The notes: generated by a model not told the origin, from the sequence alone. A stretch of DNA of 64,000 bases from Palsa-870 sp035937155 (GCA_035937155.1 DASYVJ010000043.1:62001-126000), one strand, 5' to 3'; counted from the first letter of the stretch, positions 26,195-34,817 are shown. Made by a program: numbers and translations.

Positions 26195-26223
26195 GCCTTC
26201 GTACTACGCGGGAGGGCCCGGTT

Positions 26224-26260
26224 TGTCGCCATGGGTGGGCACGGCGGGGCACCCCTCTAA
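26224..26260 (-). promoter_or_regulatory. Leader segment shared by receptor and CHRD genes (copy 1)
   Basis: On the minus strand, about 35 nt read roughly CTTAGAGGGGTGCC then CCGTGCCCACCCATGGCGAC, upstream of the first receptor gene. A close copy lies upstream of the CHRD gene (26811-26845). Could be an operator or a structured RNA leader; I cannot tell which. Confidence 0.45.
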
Positions 26261-26338
26261 GAGGATGGCTTTAGGTCATTCGGTGACCCACCGCCCGTGG
26301 TGTTACCGGTCGATATGAGGTGGCGCGATCATTTCAGG

Positions 26339-26776
26339 CTAGGCTGCCGACAGGTCTCCGCACGAGGTGCTCGGGGCATAGTCCGGCTCGGTGAAGTCCG
26401 GGCCGGTGTGGACATTGACGTACCAGCCGGATGCGGGAACCAGGTATTTGGCCGGCACAATCGTCGTCGCCGTGGCGGCGCCCGACGCGTCTGCGACGAC
26501 CTGCTGCAGGGCGTAGACAATGCCACCCGGGACGCCGCACGCACCGGCGTGCACGTGAGAGATGTGGCTCGACATGGGCACCATCCCGGTCAATTTGATG
26601 GTGAGCGTGAATGAATTTTGGGCTTCGACAATCTGGCCCTTGCCGGATGCGGTGCTGTCGTTCTGCGCCTTCATGGCGAAGTTGACGGTAGTTGCAGTCG
26701 AAGCCGTGCTGGTGGCACCTCCGCCGCAAGCGGCGACGAGCAGGACGCTGACCGCCACGACCAGAAGCTTCAGCAC
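26339..26776 (-). CDS. CHRD-domain lipoprotein
   Basis: 145 residues. A signal peptide ends in the lipobox LLVAAC (Cys17), so the protein is probably anchored outside the membrane. The rest is a CHRD domain: SHISHVHAGACGVPGGIVYAL, then VPASGWYVNVHTGPDFTEPDY. CHRD domains occur in chordin and in many bacterial secreted proteins whose role is unclear. GTG start. It lies between the NarL-type regulator and the receptor operon, all on the minus strand. Confidence 0.8.
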   Translation of the reverse strand: MLKLLVVAVSVLLVAACGGGATSTASTATTVNFAMKAQNDSTASGKGQIVEAQNSFTLTIKLTGMVPMSSHISHVHAGACGVPGGIVYALQQVVADASGAATATTIVPAKYLVPASGWYVNVHTGPDFTEPDYAPSTSCGDLSAA

Positions 26777-26810
26777 CCTCTCTTAGTACGTGACCCGGCA
26801 ACGCCGTGTC

Positions 26811-26845
26811 GTCGCCATACGTGGGCACGGTGACTCACCCCTAAA
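26811..26845 (-). promoter_or_regulatory. Leader segment shared by receptor and CHRD genes (copy 2)
   Basis: Copy of the 26224-26260 element, upstream of the CHRD lipoprotein. Shared core on the minus strand: AGGGGTG, CCGTGCCCAC, ATGGCGAC. The match fades before the start codon. Confidence 0.45.
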
Positions 26846-26857
26846 ACCGCATGGGTG

Positions 26858-26876
26858 TAGGCTCGGCCCGAGCCTA
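26858..26876. terminator. Perfect hairpin at the regulator stop codon
   Basis: TAGGCTCGG and CCGAGCCTA form a 9-bp dyad with a single central base, overlapping the stop codon of the NarL-type regulator. There is no T tract. Confidence 0.45.
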
Positions 26877-27578
26877 AAGCTCGATCAGGCCCTTGCGCGC
26901 GGCGGCGATCACGGCCTGCAGCTTGGAGTGCACTTGCAGCTTTTCGATCACGTGGCGGACGTGCCACTCGACCGTGTGGGGGGCGATGCCGAGTCGCCGG
27001 GACATTGCCGTCGTGTCCAGACCTTCCGCGAGCAGATGCAGGATGTCGAGCTCGCGCGGTGTGAAGTCGGCAAGCAGCTGGTCGCGCTCGCGTTTCTTCG
27101 TTACGACGGCTCGTTGGCGTGCTATGGCGCGGGCGAAGAGCTCGACCGGTATCAGCACCTCGCCCTTCGAAGCCCGGCGCACCGCTTCGATGATCTGGTC
27201 CGCGGTCGCGTCCTTCGTGAGGTATGCGATGGCGCCGGCGTCGATGGCGTCCAGCAGCGCGGTCTCGGACTCATCGGCGCTGTGGAACACGATCGCTGCG
27301 TCCGCGTGGGTGCCCTTGATCGTGCGCGCTGCCGCCGGACCGGTCACGTCTGGGAGCCGGAAATCCATGAGCACCACATCAGGTCGATGCTGGGCGACAG
27401 CTGCCACGGCATCCGCTCCCGAGCCGGAAACGCCTGATACCGCCATGTCGGGCTGTCCTTCCAGCACCCGCGCGATGGCGGAAGCCAGCAAAGGGTGGTC
27501 CTGCACGATCAGGACCTGGACTCGGCGGGCTTCAGGTTCGACGTCGGTAGCTGGATCTGGGTTACGCACCGTTGTCAA
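26874..27578 (-). CDS. NarL/LuxR-type response regulator
   Basis: 234 residues: receiver with Asp72 (VLMDFRLPD), Lys in YLTKDATADQ, then a LuxR HTH (FTPRELDILHLLAEGLDTTAMSRRLGIAPHTVEWHVRHVIEKL). Intact paralogue of the frameshifted gene at 6967-7639; the two stay alike to the last residues (AVIAAARxGLIEL). TTG start at 27578; a GTG four codons on is possible. No partner kinase is adjacent, so several kinases in the window are candidates. A structured AT-rich region lies upstream. Confidence 0.9.
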   Translation of the reverse strand: MTTVRNPDPATDVEPEARRVQVLIVQDHPLLASAIARVLEGQPDMAVSGVSGSGADAVAAVAQHRPDVVLMDFRLPDVTGPAAARTIKGTHADAAIVFHSADESETALLDAIDAGAIAYLTKDATADQIIEAVRRASKGEVLIPVELFARAIARQRAVVTKKRERDQLLADFTPRELDILHLLAEGLDTTAMSRRLGIAPHTVEWHVRHVIEKLQVHSKLQAVIAAARKGLIEL

Positions 27579-27693
27579 TTTCTACCCTGGAAGGCAACAC
27601 CAAACCGGCCATTTCGGACTGTGACTGACACCACTCATTGCAACTGTAAAGCGAATGTTTAGTCAAAAGGCTTCCTTACCGCCGCGACGGGAG

Positions 27694-27748
27694 CATTAAG
27701 ACCAACGCTAGCTTGCGCCGAAATGCATCGTTTTGATGCGGTCTTATG
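27694..27748. promoter_or_regulatory. Nested inverted repeats in a divergent promoter region
   Basis: TAAGACC (27697-27703) pairs with GGTCTTA (27740-27746), with CAT outside on each side. Inside lies GCATC-GTTTT-GATGC (27725-27739). The whole gap 27579-27869 is AT-rich and separates the NarL-type regulator from the SpoIIAA-like gene. Operator or small structured RNA. Confidence 0.4.
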
Positions 27749-27869
27749 TAAGAAAAACGGTATTTCTGAAGGAATCTAAGGTCCTGCCGTATTCCGACTG
27801 GCTGCGGGCACTCCGCGACGTCGCAAGACTCAAACAGGCCTGACGCACCCGTATCCTTTCCTTCAAGGC

Positions 27870-28283
27870 ATGAACCCGGCTGGCGACGCCGTCTACTTCT
27901 TCCACACGCCGGGCGTCGCTTCGGTCAGATGGGACCAGGAGGCTGAGCTTGTCCTGGTCGAGTGGGAGGGCTGGGCCAACTCCACGGAGTTCGCTGAGCT
28001 GCTCGACGCCGAGGTCCGCGCGCTGCAACAACACCGGGGCTCACGCCTGCTGGCGGACTGCCGGCGGCAGAAGGTCATCAAACCCGAGGACCAGGCACTG
28101 GCTGACAAGGTCTGGCTGCCTCGAGCGCTGGCGGCGGGACTGAAGCGGTTCGCTGTCGTCCTGCCAACCAGCGTGCTGGCCGAGATGAACATCAGAGACG
28201 CCCTGAGCAGGATTCCAGACACCGCAATGCAAGTGGCGTACTTCTCGACGATCGAGGACGCCCAGGCCTGGCTGTTGGAGTAG
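27870..28283 (+). CDS. SpoIIAA/STAS-like small protein
   Basis: 137 residues. The pattern VASVRWDQEAELVLVEWEGWANSTEFAELLDAEVRALQ, SRLLADCRRQKVI, FAVVLPTSV and YFSTIEDAQAWLLE matches the SpoIIAA-like proteins of bacteria, which share the STAS fold and often end with an aspartate- or tryptophan-containing helix. The role is not known; many are stress or regulatory accessory proteins. It diverges from the NarL-type regulator and is followed by a palindromic repeat, then the AAA ATPase gene. Confidence 0.6.
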   Translation: MNPAGDAVYFFHTPGVASVRWDQEAELVLVEWEGWANSTEFAELLDAEVRALQQHRGSRLLADCRRQKVIKPEDQALADKVWLPRALAAGLKRFAVVLPTSVLAEMNIRDALSRIPDTAMQVAYFSTIEDAQAWLLE

Positions 28284-28287
28284 AGGG

Positions 28288-28341
28288 GAATTACTTCCCC
28301 GCTCGCCGGGGATGTCGGCGCGAAGCGCCGGATGGGGGGCC
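28288..28341 (+). repeat. Two-stem palindromic repeat, copy E3
   Basis: TTCCCCG-ctcg-CCGGGGA stem, then GGCGCGAAGCGCC stem and a GGATGGGGGG tail. It lies between the SpoIIAA-like and AAA ATPase genes. Confidence 0.75.
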
Positions 28342-28366
28342 ACCCTAACTTAAACCGTCCAGCCGA

Positions 28367-28388
28367 TGATAAGGTTCGCGACTTATCA
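28367..28388. promoter_or_regulatory. Inverted repeat upstream of the AAA ATPase
   Basis: TGATAAG and CTTATCA are perfect 7-bp arms around an 8-base spacer, just upstream of the start of the ATPase coding region as I read it. AT-rich flanks follow. Probable operator. Confidence 0.45.
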
Positions 28389-28400
28389 TTCCTTATTACT

Positions 28401-29591
28401 TTGGCAGCGACCTGGCCGCCCGGCCCTTACCGCCCGGGCAACGGCATCGACCCGCCGTACCTTGGTGATCGCGAGGAACAGATCGAGGCCGTGCGCGCCT
28501 TCCTGCGCGATCCCCGCCATCCGCGGAACGTCCTCATCACGGGGCTGCGTGGGGTCGGGAAGACCGTGCTCCTCAACCACATGCAGGCCGAAGCGGAGGC
28601 TGCGGGGTGGATCGCGGTCGACAGGGAGTTCTCTGAGTCGGACTCAGAACCGCCCGCCTTCGCCAATGCGGTGCTCACCGACGTCAATCGCGCGCTGCGG
28701 CGCCTCAGCCTCTCCGCACGCCTGAAGGAGCGAGCGGGTCAGCTGCTGCAGACGGCGATCGACTCCGTCGGCGCGCTCGCCGTCAGCTATGGCGAGTTCA
28801 AGGTCAGCGTCGACACCAAGCGCCGAGGCTCCGGGCCTCCTCGCCGGCTAGACGACGACCTGCGCGAAGCCCTCATGCGCATATGCGAGCTCTGCCAGAA
28901 GAGCGAGCACAAGGGATTGGTGCTCCGGTACGACGAGTTTCATGTAGTGCGCGAGCGCTCGGGAGCTCCGACGCTCAGCGCCCTGCTGAGCGCCACGTCA
29001 GCCGTGCAGCAGCACAGCCTTCCACTGATGCTGATGCTTTGCGGCCTCCCGCCGGTGGTCGACAACCTGTCGCGTTCGAAGAGTTACTCAGAGCGCATGT
29101 TCCTGACGCAGGAGCTGGGCAACCTCCGTCCACCGGAAGATCGCGCAGCGTTCGTCGACCCAGCCGTGAGGCTCGAGCGCAGATATTCCGACGACGTCGT
29201 CGACGCGGTCATGCAGGACACGGGTGGCTATCCGTTTTTCATCCAGGTTTATGGCGACGCACTCTGGACGGGATCCGCCGGCGAGACGATTGCGATGTCC
29301 GATTTCAAACGACTGCGGCCCCGCATCCTCGCCACGCTGGACGCGGGCTTTTTCAGGGCTCGCTACGTGCGGGCTTCGCCCAACGAGCGCAAGTTGATGC
29401 GCGACATCGCCGCGGTTGGAGAGAGCGCGACCAGCGAGCAGCTCCAGCAGGCGTCCGGGCGAAGGAACAACGAGATCCAGCCGACCGTGAGCTCGCTGAT
29501 CCAGAAAGGGTTGATCTACCGCCCGGAGCGGGCTCGCGTCGCCTTCACGGCACCGATGTTCGGCGCCTTCATCCGCCGCACCCCAGATTGA
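28401..29591 (+). CDS. AAA ATPase (AAA_16/ORC-like) with C-terminal winged helix
   Basis: About 396 residues. After RPGNGIDPPYLGDREEQIE comes Walker A GLRGVGKT (about 48-55) and a Walker-B-like LRYDEFH near 205. The C-terminal part (RKLMRDIAAVGESATSEQLQQASG ... SLIQKGLIYRPERARVAFTAP) is a winged-helix-like segment. The layout resembles archaeal-type ATPases linked to DNA or toxin-antitoxin functions; the role is unknown. An ATG at 28332 lies in the repeat and would add residues without homology, so I take the TTG at 28401; the start is uncertain. It converges on the MetE-like gene. Confidence 0.72.
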   Translation: MAATWPPGPYRPGNGIDPPYLGDREEQIEAVRAFLRDPRHPRNVLITGLRGVGKTVLLNHMQAEAEAAGWIAVDREFSESDSEPPAFANAVLTDVNRALRRLSLSARLKERAGQLLQTAIDSVGALAVSYGEFKVSVDTKRRGSGPPRRLDDDLREALMRICELCQKSEHKGLVLRYDEFHVVRERSGAPTLSALLSATSAVQQHSLPLMLMLCGLPPVVDNLSRSKSYSERMFLTQELGNLRPPEDRAAFVDPAVRLERRYSDDVVDAVMQDTGGYPFFIQVYGDALWTGSAGETIAMSDFKRLRPRILATLDAGFFRARYVRASPNERKLMRDIAAVGESATSEQLQQASGRRNNEIQPTVSSLIQKGLIYRPERARVAFTAPMFGAFIRRTPD

Positions 29592-29607
29592 TATTGGCTC
29601 GGCCTTA

Positions 29608-30639
29608 TCAACTCTTATTCATAACCGCGAATCGCACCTTGGCCGCTGCTCGGGCTAGCACCGCGAGCTTGCCAAATGCTTTCTCGCGTGGCAGGTACTT
29701 CATCCCGCAGTCGGGGGCAAGGATCAGCCGGTCGGCATCGACGAACTGGAGGGCGTGTCGAATCCTGCCGGCGACCGTCTCCTCGTCCTCGACGGGACTA
29801 TCGTCGGCGAGGTCGATTACTCCGATGATCAACTGCTTGTTGCGGAGCGACCTCAACACCGAGAGGTCGACCTTCTGCTGAGCCGACTCGAGCGAGATCT
29901 GTTTGGCTGAAACGTCCGCCAGCTGCTCCAGGAACGGATACCCGTTCGGGCGTGAATGCACGACGTGCGCGTAGCCAAAGCATGTGTGCAGGGCCGTGGT
30001 GCCGGTGATGCCTTCCAGCGCCCGGTTGATCGCCTTGATGGCAAAGCGCTCGGCCTTTTCCGACCGCGCCTGCAGGTACGGCTCATCGAGCTGCACCACG
30101 TCGGCTCCGGCCGCGAACAGGTCGCGCACCTCGGCGTTGACCGCTTCGGCGAGCGCCAGGGCGAACGCCTCCTCGTCGTGGTAGTAGTCGTCCTGCGCCT
30201 GCTGCGACATGGTGAAAGGCCCGGGTAGGGTCGCCTTGATCGGCAGGTCGGTGTTGGCACGCAAGAACGTCACGTCCCGCACCTCGACTGGACGGATACG
30301 ACGTATCGGACCGACTACCCGCGGCACCGGATTCGGGTGGCCGGTGCGGTCCAATGCCGTGCCGGGGTTGTCGAGGTCCATCCCCTCCAGGGCCGTGGCG
30401 AAGCGGTTCGAATAGCTCTCGCGCCGCACCTCACCGTCGGTGATGATGTCGATGCCCGCACGCTCCATGTCTCGGATCGCAACGATTGTGGCATCGTCCT
30501 GCGCCTGCTCCAGAAGGTGGGGGGCGACACGCCAGATCTCAAGCGCTCGCGTCCGCGGGGGGAGCCGGCTGCCGAGCATCGCGCGGTCGACGAGCCACTC
30601 GGGTTGCGGATAGCTGCCGACGACGGTTGTGGGCAGCAT
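29608..30639 (-). CDS. MetE-like cobalamin-independent methyltransferase
   Basis: About 343 residues: the C-terminal-type domain of methionine synthase MetE alone. It starts LPTTVVGSYPQPEWL and has a zinc site typical of the family: His and Cys in HTCFGYAH, Glu in ISLES and Cys in APDCGMKYLP. Standalone domains of this kind transfer methyl groups to thiols; the substrate may not be homocysteine. A longer frame to 30672 begins with ATGATG, but those residues lack homology. The divergent PaaK-like gene starts within 50 bp, so the two promoters must overlap. Confidence 0.82.
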   Translation of the reverse strand: MLPTTVVGSYPQPEWLVDRAMLGSRLPPRTRALEIWRVAPHLLEQAQDDATIVAIRDMERAGIDIITDGEVRRESYSNRFATALEGMDLDNPGTALDRTGHPNPVPRVVGPIRRIRPVEVRDVTFLRANTDLPIKATLPGPFTMSQQAQDDYYHDEEAFALALAEAVNAEVRDLFAAGADVVQLDEPYLQARSEKAERFAIKAINRALEGITGTTALHTCFGYAHVVHSRPNGYPFLEQLADVSAKQISLESAQQKVDLSVLRSLRNKQLIIGVIDLADDSPVEDEETVAGRIRHALQFVDADRLILAPDCGMKYLPREKAFGKLAVLARAAAKVRFAVMNKS

Positions 30640-30681
30640 GTCCATCACGACCATGAGGGTAACGCGCATCATGTCCTGCGC

Positions 30682-32034
30682 ATGGAATCCAGAGGCAACC
30701 GGTTAAAAGGAGACGACTGCGACCGCGACTGGATCTGGGAACGCGAGATCGAGACCGCGAGCGCAGAGGACACATTCCGGCTGGCCTCAAGCGCGTGGGA
30801 GCGACAGTTCCGTCGCCTCAGGGAAGCCTCTCCTTTCTATGCGCGGAAGTTTCGCGAGGCTGGGCTGGGTTCGTCCTTCGTCGGCCTTGGCGACCTGGCC
30901 AAGGTTCCTTTCACCACCAAAGACGAACTGAAGGCGGCGCACGAAGAGGAGCCTCCATTCGGAAGCAACCTGTGCGTCGAGCCGAACCTGGTCAAACGCG
31001 TCTATCAGACCAGCGGTACGACCGGCACCCCGAACGTTCTCGCGTTGACCCGGGCGGACATGGAGACCTGGACGGTCATGGGCACGCGCTCGTACTACGC
31101 GACTGGCATCCACGAGCACAACAGCGTCCTGACCACTTTCGGCGCCGGTCCCTTCGTCGCGGGCCACACGCACTTCATCCTCCTGCGAATCGGCGCGCGC
31201 ACTTTGCCCGTTGGCCCGGGCGACACGGAGCGGGTGCTGTTCGCTCTTCGCCAGGGGCTCGCCGACACGTTGCTGGCAACGGCCTCCTTTGCCCAGCACC
31301 TGGCCAACCACCTGGAGAAAACCGACCCAGAGCCGAGCGCCACCCCGCTCACCCACATCGTCACGGGTGGTGAGCCGGGCGGCGGCATCCCGGAGATCCG
31401 CGACCATATTGAAAGGGTGCTCGGGGTCACGGTGACGGAGGTGATGGGCATTGGCGACGTCGCGCCGTCACTGTTCGGCGAGTGCCCGCACCAGCAGGGA
31501 ATGCACTTCTGCGGCATGGGACATGTGTGGCCTGAGCTCATCGATCCGCATACCCACGAACCGATGGCAATCGAGCCCGGTGCGGTCGGGGAGCTCGCCT
31601 ACACCACCCTGACGCGAGAGGCGATGCCTGTGGTGCGGTTCCTGAGCAGCGACATCGTGCGGATCGAGGGCACCTCTTGTGGATGCGAGCGGACAGGCTT
31701 CCGGATGCGCTGCATCGGGCGCCGCGACGATGTGTTCATCGTGCGGGGTGTGAACGTGTACCCGAGCGCGATCCTCTCCATCGTGGGCGACTTCCGGCCG
31801 CGCGTCACAGGACGAGCGCGCGTCATTCGCCACGGTGGCGAGGTCAGCGTCAAACCGCCCATCCCGGTCGAGGTCGAGGTCCCGGCCGGTAGTGATTCCG
31901 ATGCCACCCTGGCTGCAGAGATCGCCGAGGCCATCCATTCGAAGCTCGTGTTCCGCAGCACTGTGACCCTCATACCCGAGGCGGCCTTCGGCGACAGCGG
32001 GTACAAGACGAAGCTCACCGTCAACCGCCCATGA
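30682..32034 (+). CDS. PaaK-like acyl/aryl-CoA ligase (AMP-binding)
   Basis: 450 residues. The AMP-binding motif YQTSGTTGTP (about 108-117) is followed by FGAGPFVAGH and GVNVYPSAIL, the latter typical of phenylacetate-CoA ligases. A metal-type cysteine cluster is absent, but one Cys-Gly-Cys lies near 331-333. It activates an aromatic or branched acid to its CoA ester; the substrate is unknown. The ATG at 30682 sits ten bases from the start of the longest MetE-like frame, so an in-frame start further downstream is possible. It heads a plus-strand run with the citryl-CoA-lyase-like protein and ring-cleavage-type dioxygenase. Confidence 0.8.
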   Translation: MESRGNRLKGDDCDRDWIWEREIETASAEDTFRLASSAWERQFRRLREASPFYARKFREAGLGSSFVGLGDLAKVPFTTKDELKAAHEEEPPFGSNLCVEPNLVKRVYQTSGTTGTPNVLALTRADMETWTVMGTRSYYATGIHEHNSVLTTFGAGPFVAGHTHFILLRIGARTLPVGPGDTERVLFALRQGLADTLLATASFAQHLANHLEKTDPEPSATPLTHIVTGGEPGGGIPEIRDHIERVLGVTVTEVMGIGDVAPSLFGECPHQQGMHFCGMGHVWPELIDPHTHEPMAIEPGAVGELAYTTLTREAMPVVRFLSSDIVRIEGTSCGCERTGFRMRCIGRRDDVFIVRGVNVYPSAILSIVGDFRPRVTGRARVIRHGGEVSVKPPIPVEVEVPAGSDSDATLAAEIAEAIHSKLVFRSTVTLIPEAAFGDSGYKTKLTVNRP

Positions 32035-32045
32035 CGAAGCTATAC

Positions 32046-32091
32046 CTCACCGCTTGCCGGGGAGGTGGCCCGAAGGGCAGGTGGGGGGTCC
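32046..32091 (+). repeat. Two-stem palindromic repeat, copy E4, next to a start codon
   Basis: CCTCACC-gcttgcc-GGGGAGG (one mismatch) and GGCCCGAAGGGC followed by the GGTGGGGGG tail. The G-rich tail ends four bases before the GTG of the citryl-CoA-lyase-like gene and may serve as its ribosome site. Confidence 0.75.
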
Positions 32092-32883
32092 GTGAGCGGT
32101 AAGCCGCGGAAGCAGCTGCGGTCGGATCTTGGATGGTCGACGGCCGACCGCATCGTCGTCCGCGGGCATGACCTTGCTGATGAGCTCCTCGGCAAAGTGT
32201 CGCTTGGCGATGTCGCGTTTCTCGAGCTAAAAGGCCGCCTGCCGACACAGCAGGAGTCGATCGTGTTCAACGCCATCACGGTCACGCTCGTGGAGCACGG
32301 CATGACCCCGAGCGCGATCGCCGCGCGGCTTACCTATTTCGGCGCGCCCGAAGCCTTGCAGGGCGCCGTTGCCGCTGGTCTATTAGGGATTGGCGATCGG
32401 TTCGGCGGTTCGGCCGAAGACGCCGCGCGCATGTTGCAGGAAGGGCTGCAAAACGCCGAGCCGGACGCCGACTTGCATGCCGTTGCAAAGCAGATCGTCG
32501 GCGCGCATAGGGACGCCAAGCGGTTCATCGGTGGCCTCGGCCATCCGGTACACAAGCAGGTGGACCCCCGCACGCCGAAGCTGTTTGCGCTCGCCGCGGA
32601 GAACGGCTTCTCCGGCCGGTACGTCGAGCTCATGCAGCTGATCGCCGCTGAGGCGTCGCTCAGCTACGGCCGGGAGCTGCCGGTCAACGCGACGGGGGCG
32701 ATCGGCGCCATCGCGAGCGAGCTCGAGATCCCCTGGCGCGTTTGCCGGGGACTCGCTGTGATGGCCCGCGCGATCGGGTTGGTCGCCCACATCCAGGAGG
32801 AGATGGAGGAGCCTCTCGCGCCCGAAATCTGGTCGCGGATCGATGAGGAATCCTCGAGCCACAACCGTCCGTCTACGGACTAA
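32092..32883 (+). CDS. Citryl-CoA lyase-like protein (citrate synthase superfamily)
   Basis: 263 residues, shorter than citrate synthase and about the size of the citryl-CoA lyase type. Conserved pieces: VTLVEHGMTPSAIAARL, GLGHPVHKQVDPRTPKL (active-site His) and NATGAIGAIASELEIP. It may cleave a citryl- or malyl-CoA-like ester. The GTG at 32092 lies right after the palindromic repeat; an ATG frame upstream would run through the repeat. It is followed two bases later by the dioxygenase gene, so the two are probably co-transcribed. Confidence 0.75.
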   Translation: MSGKPRKQLRSDLGWSTADRIVVRGHDLADELLGKVSLGDVAFLELKGRLPTQQESIVFNAITVTLVEHGMTPSAIAARLTYFGAPEALQGAVAAGLLGIGDRFGGSAEDAARMLQEGLQNAEPDADLHAVAKQIVGAHRDAKRFIGGLGHPVHKQVDPRTPKLFALAAENGFSGRYVELMQLIAAEASLSYGRELPVNATGAIGAIASELEIPWRVCRGLAVMARAIGLVAHIQEEMEEPLAPEIWSRIDEESSSHNRPSTD

Positions 32884-32884
32884 T

Positions 32885-33862
32885 ATGAGCCCGATCGTGC
32901 CTGCCAACGTGCCCGGCATTCACCACGTGACCGCGATCACTGGGGACGTTCAGAAGTGCGTTGACTTCTACGCCGGCGTGCTCGGTCTCCGCTTCATCAA
33001 GAAGAGCATCAACCAGGACGTCCCCGATACCTACCACATCTATTTCGGCGACTACCTCGGCACCTCCGGCACGGCCATGACATTCTTCGGCTGGCCGGAC
33101 TGGCCCAAGCAGAAGGTTGGAAGCGGCCAGGTCACCACCGTCTCGTTTGCCGCGCCCCGCCAGTCTCTCGACTTCTGGAACGGCCGCCTGGGCAAGCTCG
33201 GCGTAAAGGTGAGCCGGACGAGTCACTTCGGCACGGATGCTCTCGTTCTAGCGGACGCCGACGGCATCGAGCTGGAGCTCGTAGGCGACGCTTCCGACGA
33301 ACGATGGGTGCCGTGGCCGGACAGCCCGGTGGCCGAGGAGCACGCCATTCGCGGTTTCCATTCGGTGACGATGACCGTGCCGGAATCCGCGGCGACGTTC
33401 GATCTTCTCGTCAAGACGATGGGCTTCCGCAGGACAGGCCAGGAAGGACACCGAACGCGATTTGAGACGGGTCAGGGCGGGCCGCATGCGATTCTCGACG
33501 TGGTCGAGACGCCCGAAGGGCCAGAAGGCGAAGAGTCCGTTGGCACCATCCACCACGTCGCCTGGAGAGCCGTCGACCCTGCCCATCAAGCCGAATGGCG
33601 GGAGGTGATCGTCAAGGCCGGCCGTAACGTGACGCCGGCGATCGATCGCTACTACTTCAAGTCCATCTATTTCCGTGAGCCGGGAGGAGTCCTCTTCGAG
33701 ATCGCCACCGATGGCCCGGGCTTTACGGTGGATGAGACCGCCGAGTCTCTGGGCTCGTCGTTGAGCCTGCCGCCCTGGTTCAACGTGCGCCGCGACAGGT
33801 TGGATATCACCTTACCGCCCATCGTCGTACCGACCACAGCGACGACCGGCGCGGGCCACTGA
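32885..33862 (+). CDS. Extradiol ring-cleavage-type dioxygenase (VOC/glyoxalase fold, MhqO-like)
   Basis: 325 residues with two VOC modules. The metal ligands are visible: His in GIHHVT at the N-terminus, His in TIHHVAW near 222 and Glu in LFEIATD near 275. The PDTYHIYFGD and YYFKSIYFREPGGVLFE blocks match MhqO/LinE-type proteins, which are linked to hydroquinone or chlorinated-aromatic breakdown. The maleylacetate-reductase-like gene and MhqD-like esterase downstream fit this. ATG at 32885; the frame upstream overlaps the preceding gene. Confidence 0.85.
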   Translation: MSPIVPANVPGIHHVTAITGDVQKCVDFYAGVLGLRFIKKSINQDVPDTYHIYFGDYLGTSGTAMTFFGWPDWPKQKVGSGQVTTVSFAAPRQSLDFWNGRLGKLGVKVSRTSHFGTDALVLADADGIELELVGDASDERWVPWPDSPVAEEHAIRGFHSVTMTVPESAATFDLLVKTMGFRRTGQEGHRTRFETGQGGPHAILDVVETPEGPEGEESVGTIHHVAWRAVDPAHQAEWREVIVKAGRNVTPAIDRYYFKSIYFREPGGVLFEIATDGPGFTVDETAESLGSSLSLPPWFNVRRDRLDITLPPIVVPTTATTGAGH

Positions 33863-33916
33863 TGCGCAAGTTTCCGAACGTGGTCGCTATTTCGCCTCGG
33901 GGAGGGGAATGAGTTG

Positions 33917-34759
33917 ATGAGCACGGCAACAATCGCGCCGGTCAATCCGATGTCGGCCGAAGGCAAGGACACGGTCATGAGCGTCATGCGCCGCGACCGT
34001 GCGAACTTCACACGTCTGGTCGAGGACCCAAAGAACTGGAACGTCATGACGCGATGCACCGGATGGGAAACGCGGGACTTGGTCGGTCACATGATCGACG
34101 TGATGGAGGGTTATTTCAAGAACTGGGAGGCGGCCAAGAGCGGCAAAGAAGGCACCGCCCTCGGATTGCCCGTGATGGGCGAAACGCTGAACGACCACGC
34201 CCTCGAATTCCGCAAGCTCTCGCGCGAGGAGGCGCTGGAACGCTTCAAGAAGGATGCCCAAAAGCTGGACGGCCTGCTCAGCGCGCTGACGCCTGAGGAG
34301 TGGACCGGGTTCATGGTGTACCACCCGTTCGCGGGACCCGTCCCGGCGGGCTTCTACGGCACGTTCCAGATCATGGACTACGGTGTCCACCCGTACGACA
34401 TCGAGTACGGGCTGGGTAACAAGCTCGCGACTGTCGACGAGGCGAGCGCCGGGCTGATCCTGCCCTATGCCTTCGTGTTCTGGCTGTACACCGTCGACCA
34501 GAAGGTGGCTGAAGGCCTCGATGCCACCTATGGGATTGAGGCTGGCGGCCCTTGGGGTGGCAAATGGCGCGCCACCATCAAGGATGGCAAGTGGTCCTCG
34601 GAAGCCGAGAAGGGCAATTTCGAAGGCTGCGATGCGCTGTTTCGCTACGAGAGCGCGGCCGACCTCGTGCTGACGTTCTTCGGGCGATACCCGGGGGGTT
34701 CCGCATCGGGTGACCCCGAAGTGATCCACAAGGTGCGCCACCTGTTCTTCTCCTTCTGA
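33917..34759 (+). CDS. DinB/maleylpyruvate-isomerase-like protein
   Basis: 280 residues of the DinB-fold family whose actinobacterial members are mycothiol-dependent (TIGR03083-like). The N-terminal helix bundle shows RCTGWETRDLVGHMIDV, with His as a likely metal ligand, and FQIMDYGVHPYDIEYGLG later. The ATG at 33917 follows GGAGGGG at good spacing; a TTG three bases earlier is the longer frame. It lies just after the dioxygenase, which supports a role in ring-cleavage product handling. Confidence 0.72.
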   Translation: MSTATIAPVNPMSAEGKDTVMSVMRRDRANFTRLVEDPKNWNVMTRCTGWETRDLVGHMIDVMEGYFKNWEAAKSGKEGTALGLPVMGETLNDHALEFRKLSREEALERFKKDAQKLDGLLSALTPEEWTGFMVYHPFAGPVPAGFYGTFQIMDYGVHPYDIEYGLGNKLATVDEASAGLILPYAFVFWLYTVDQKVAEGLDATYGIEAGGPWGGKWRATIKDGKWSSEAEKGNFEGCDALFRYESAADLVLTFFGRYPGGSASGDPEVIHKVRHLFFSF

Positions 34760-34817
34760 AGCACTGATCCGAAGCACTCTCTGGGCGGCCGACCTCGACG
34801 TATCGGGGTCGCCGCCT

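Noticed and set aside
26224..26845. Shared leader as a cyclic-di-GMP riboswitch
   Set aside because: The conserved bases do not match the known class I or II motifs; no known riboswitch consensus was recognised.
30337..30681. N-terminal extension of the PaaK-like ligase
   Set aside because: The extra 115 residues are antisense to the MetE-like gene and have no ligase features.
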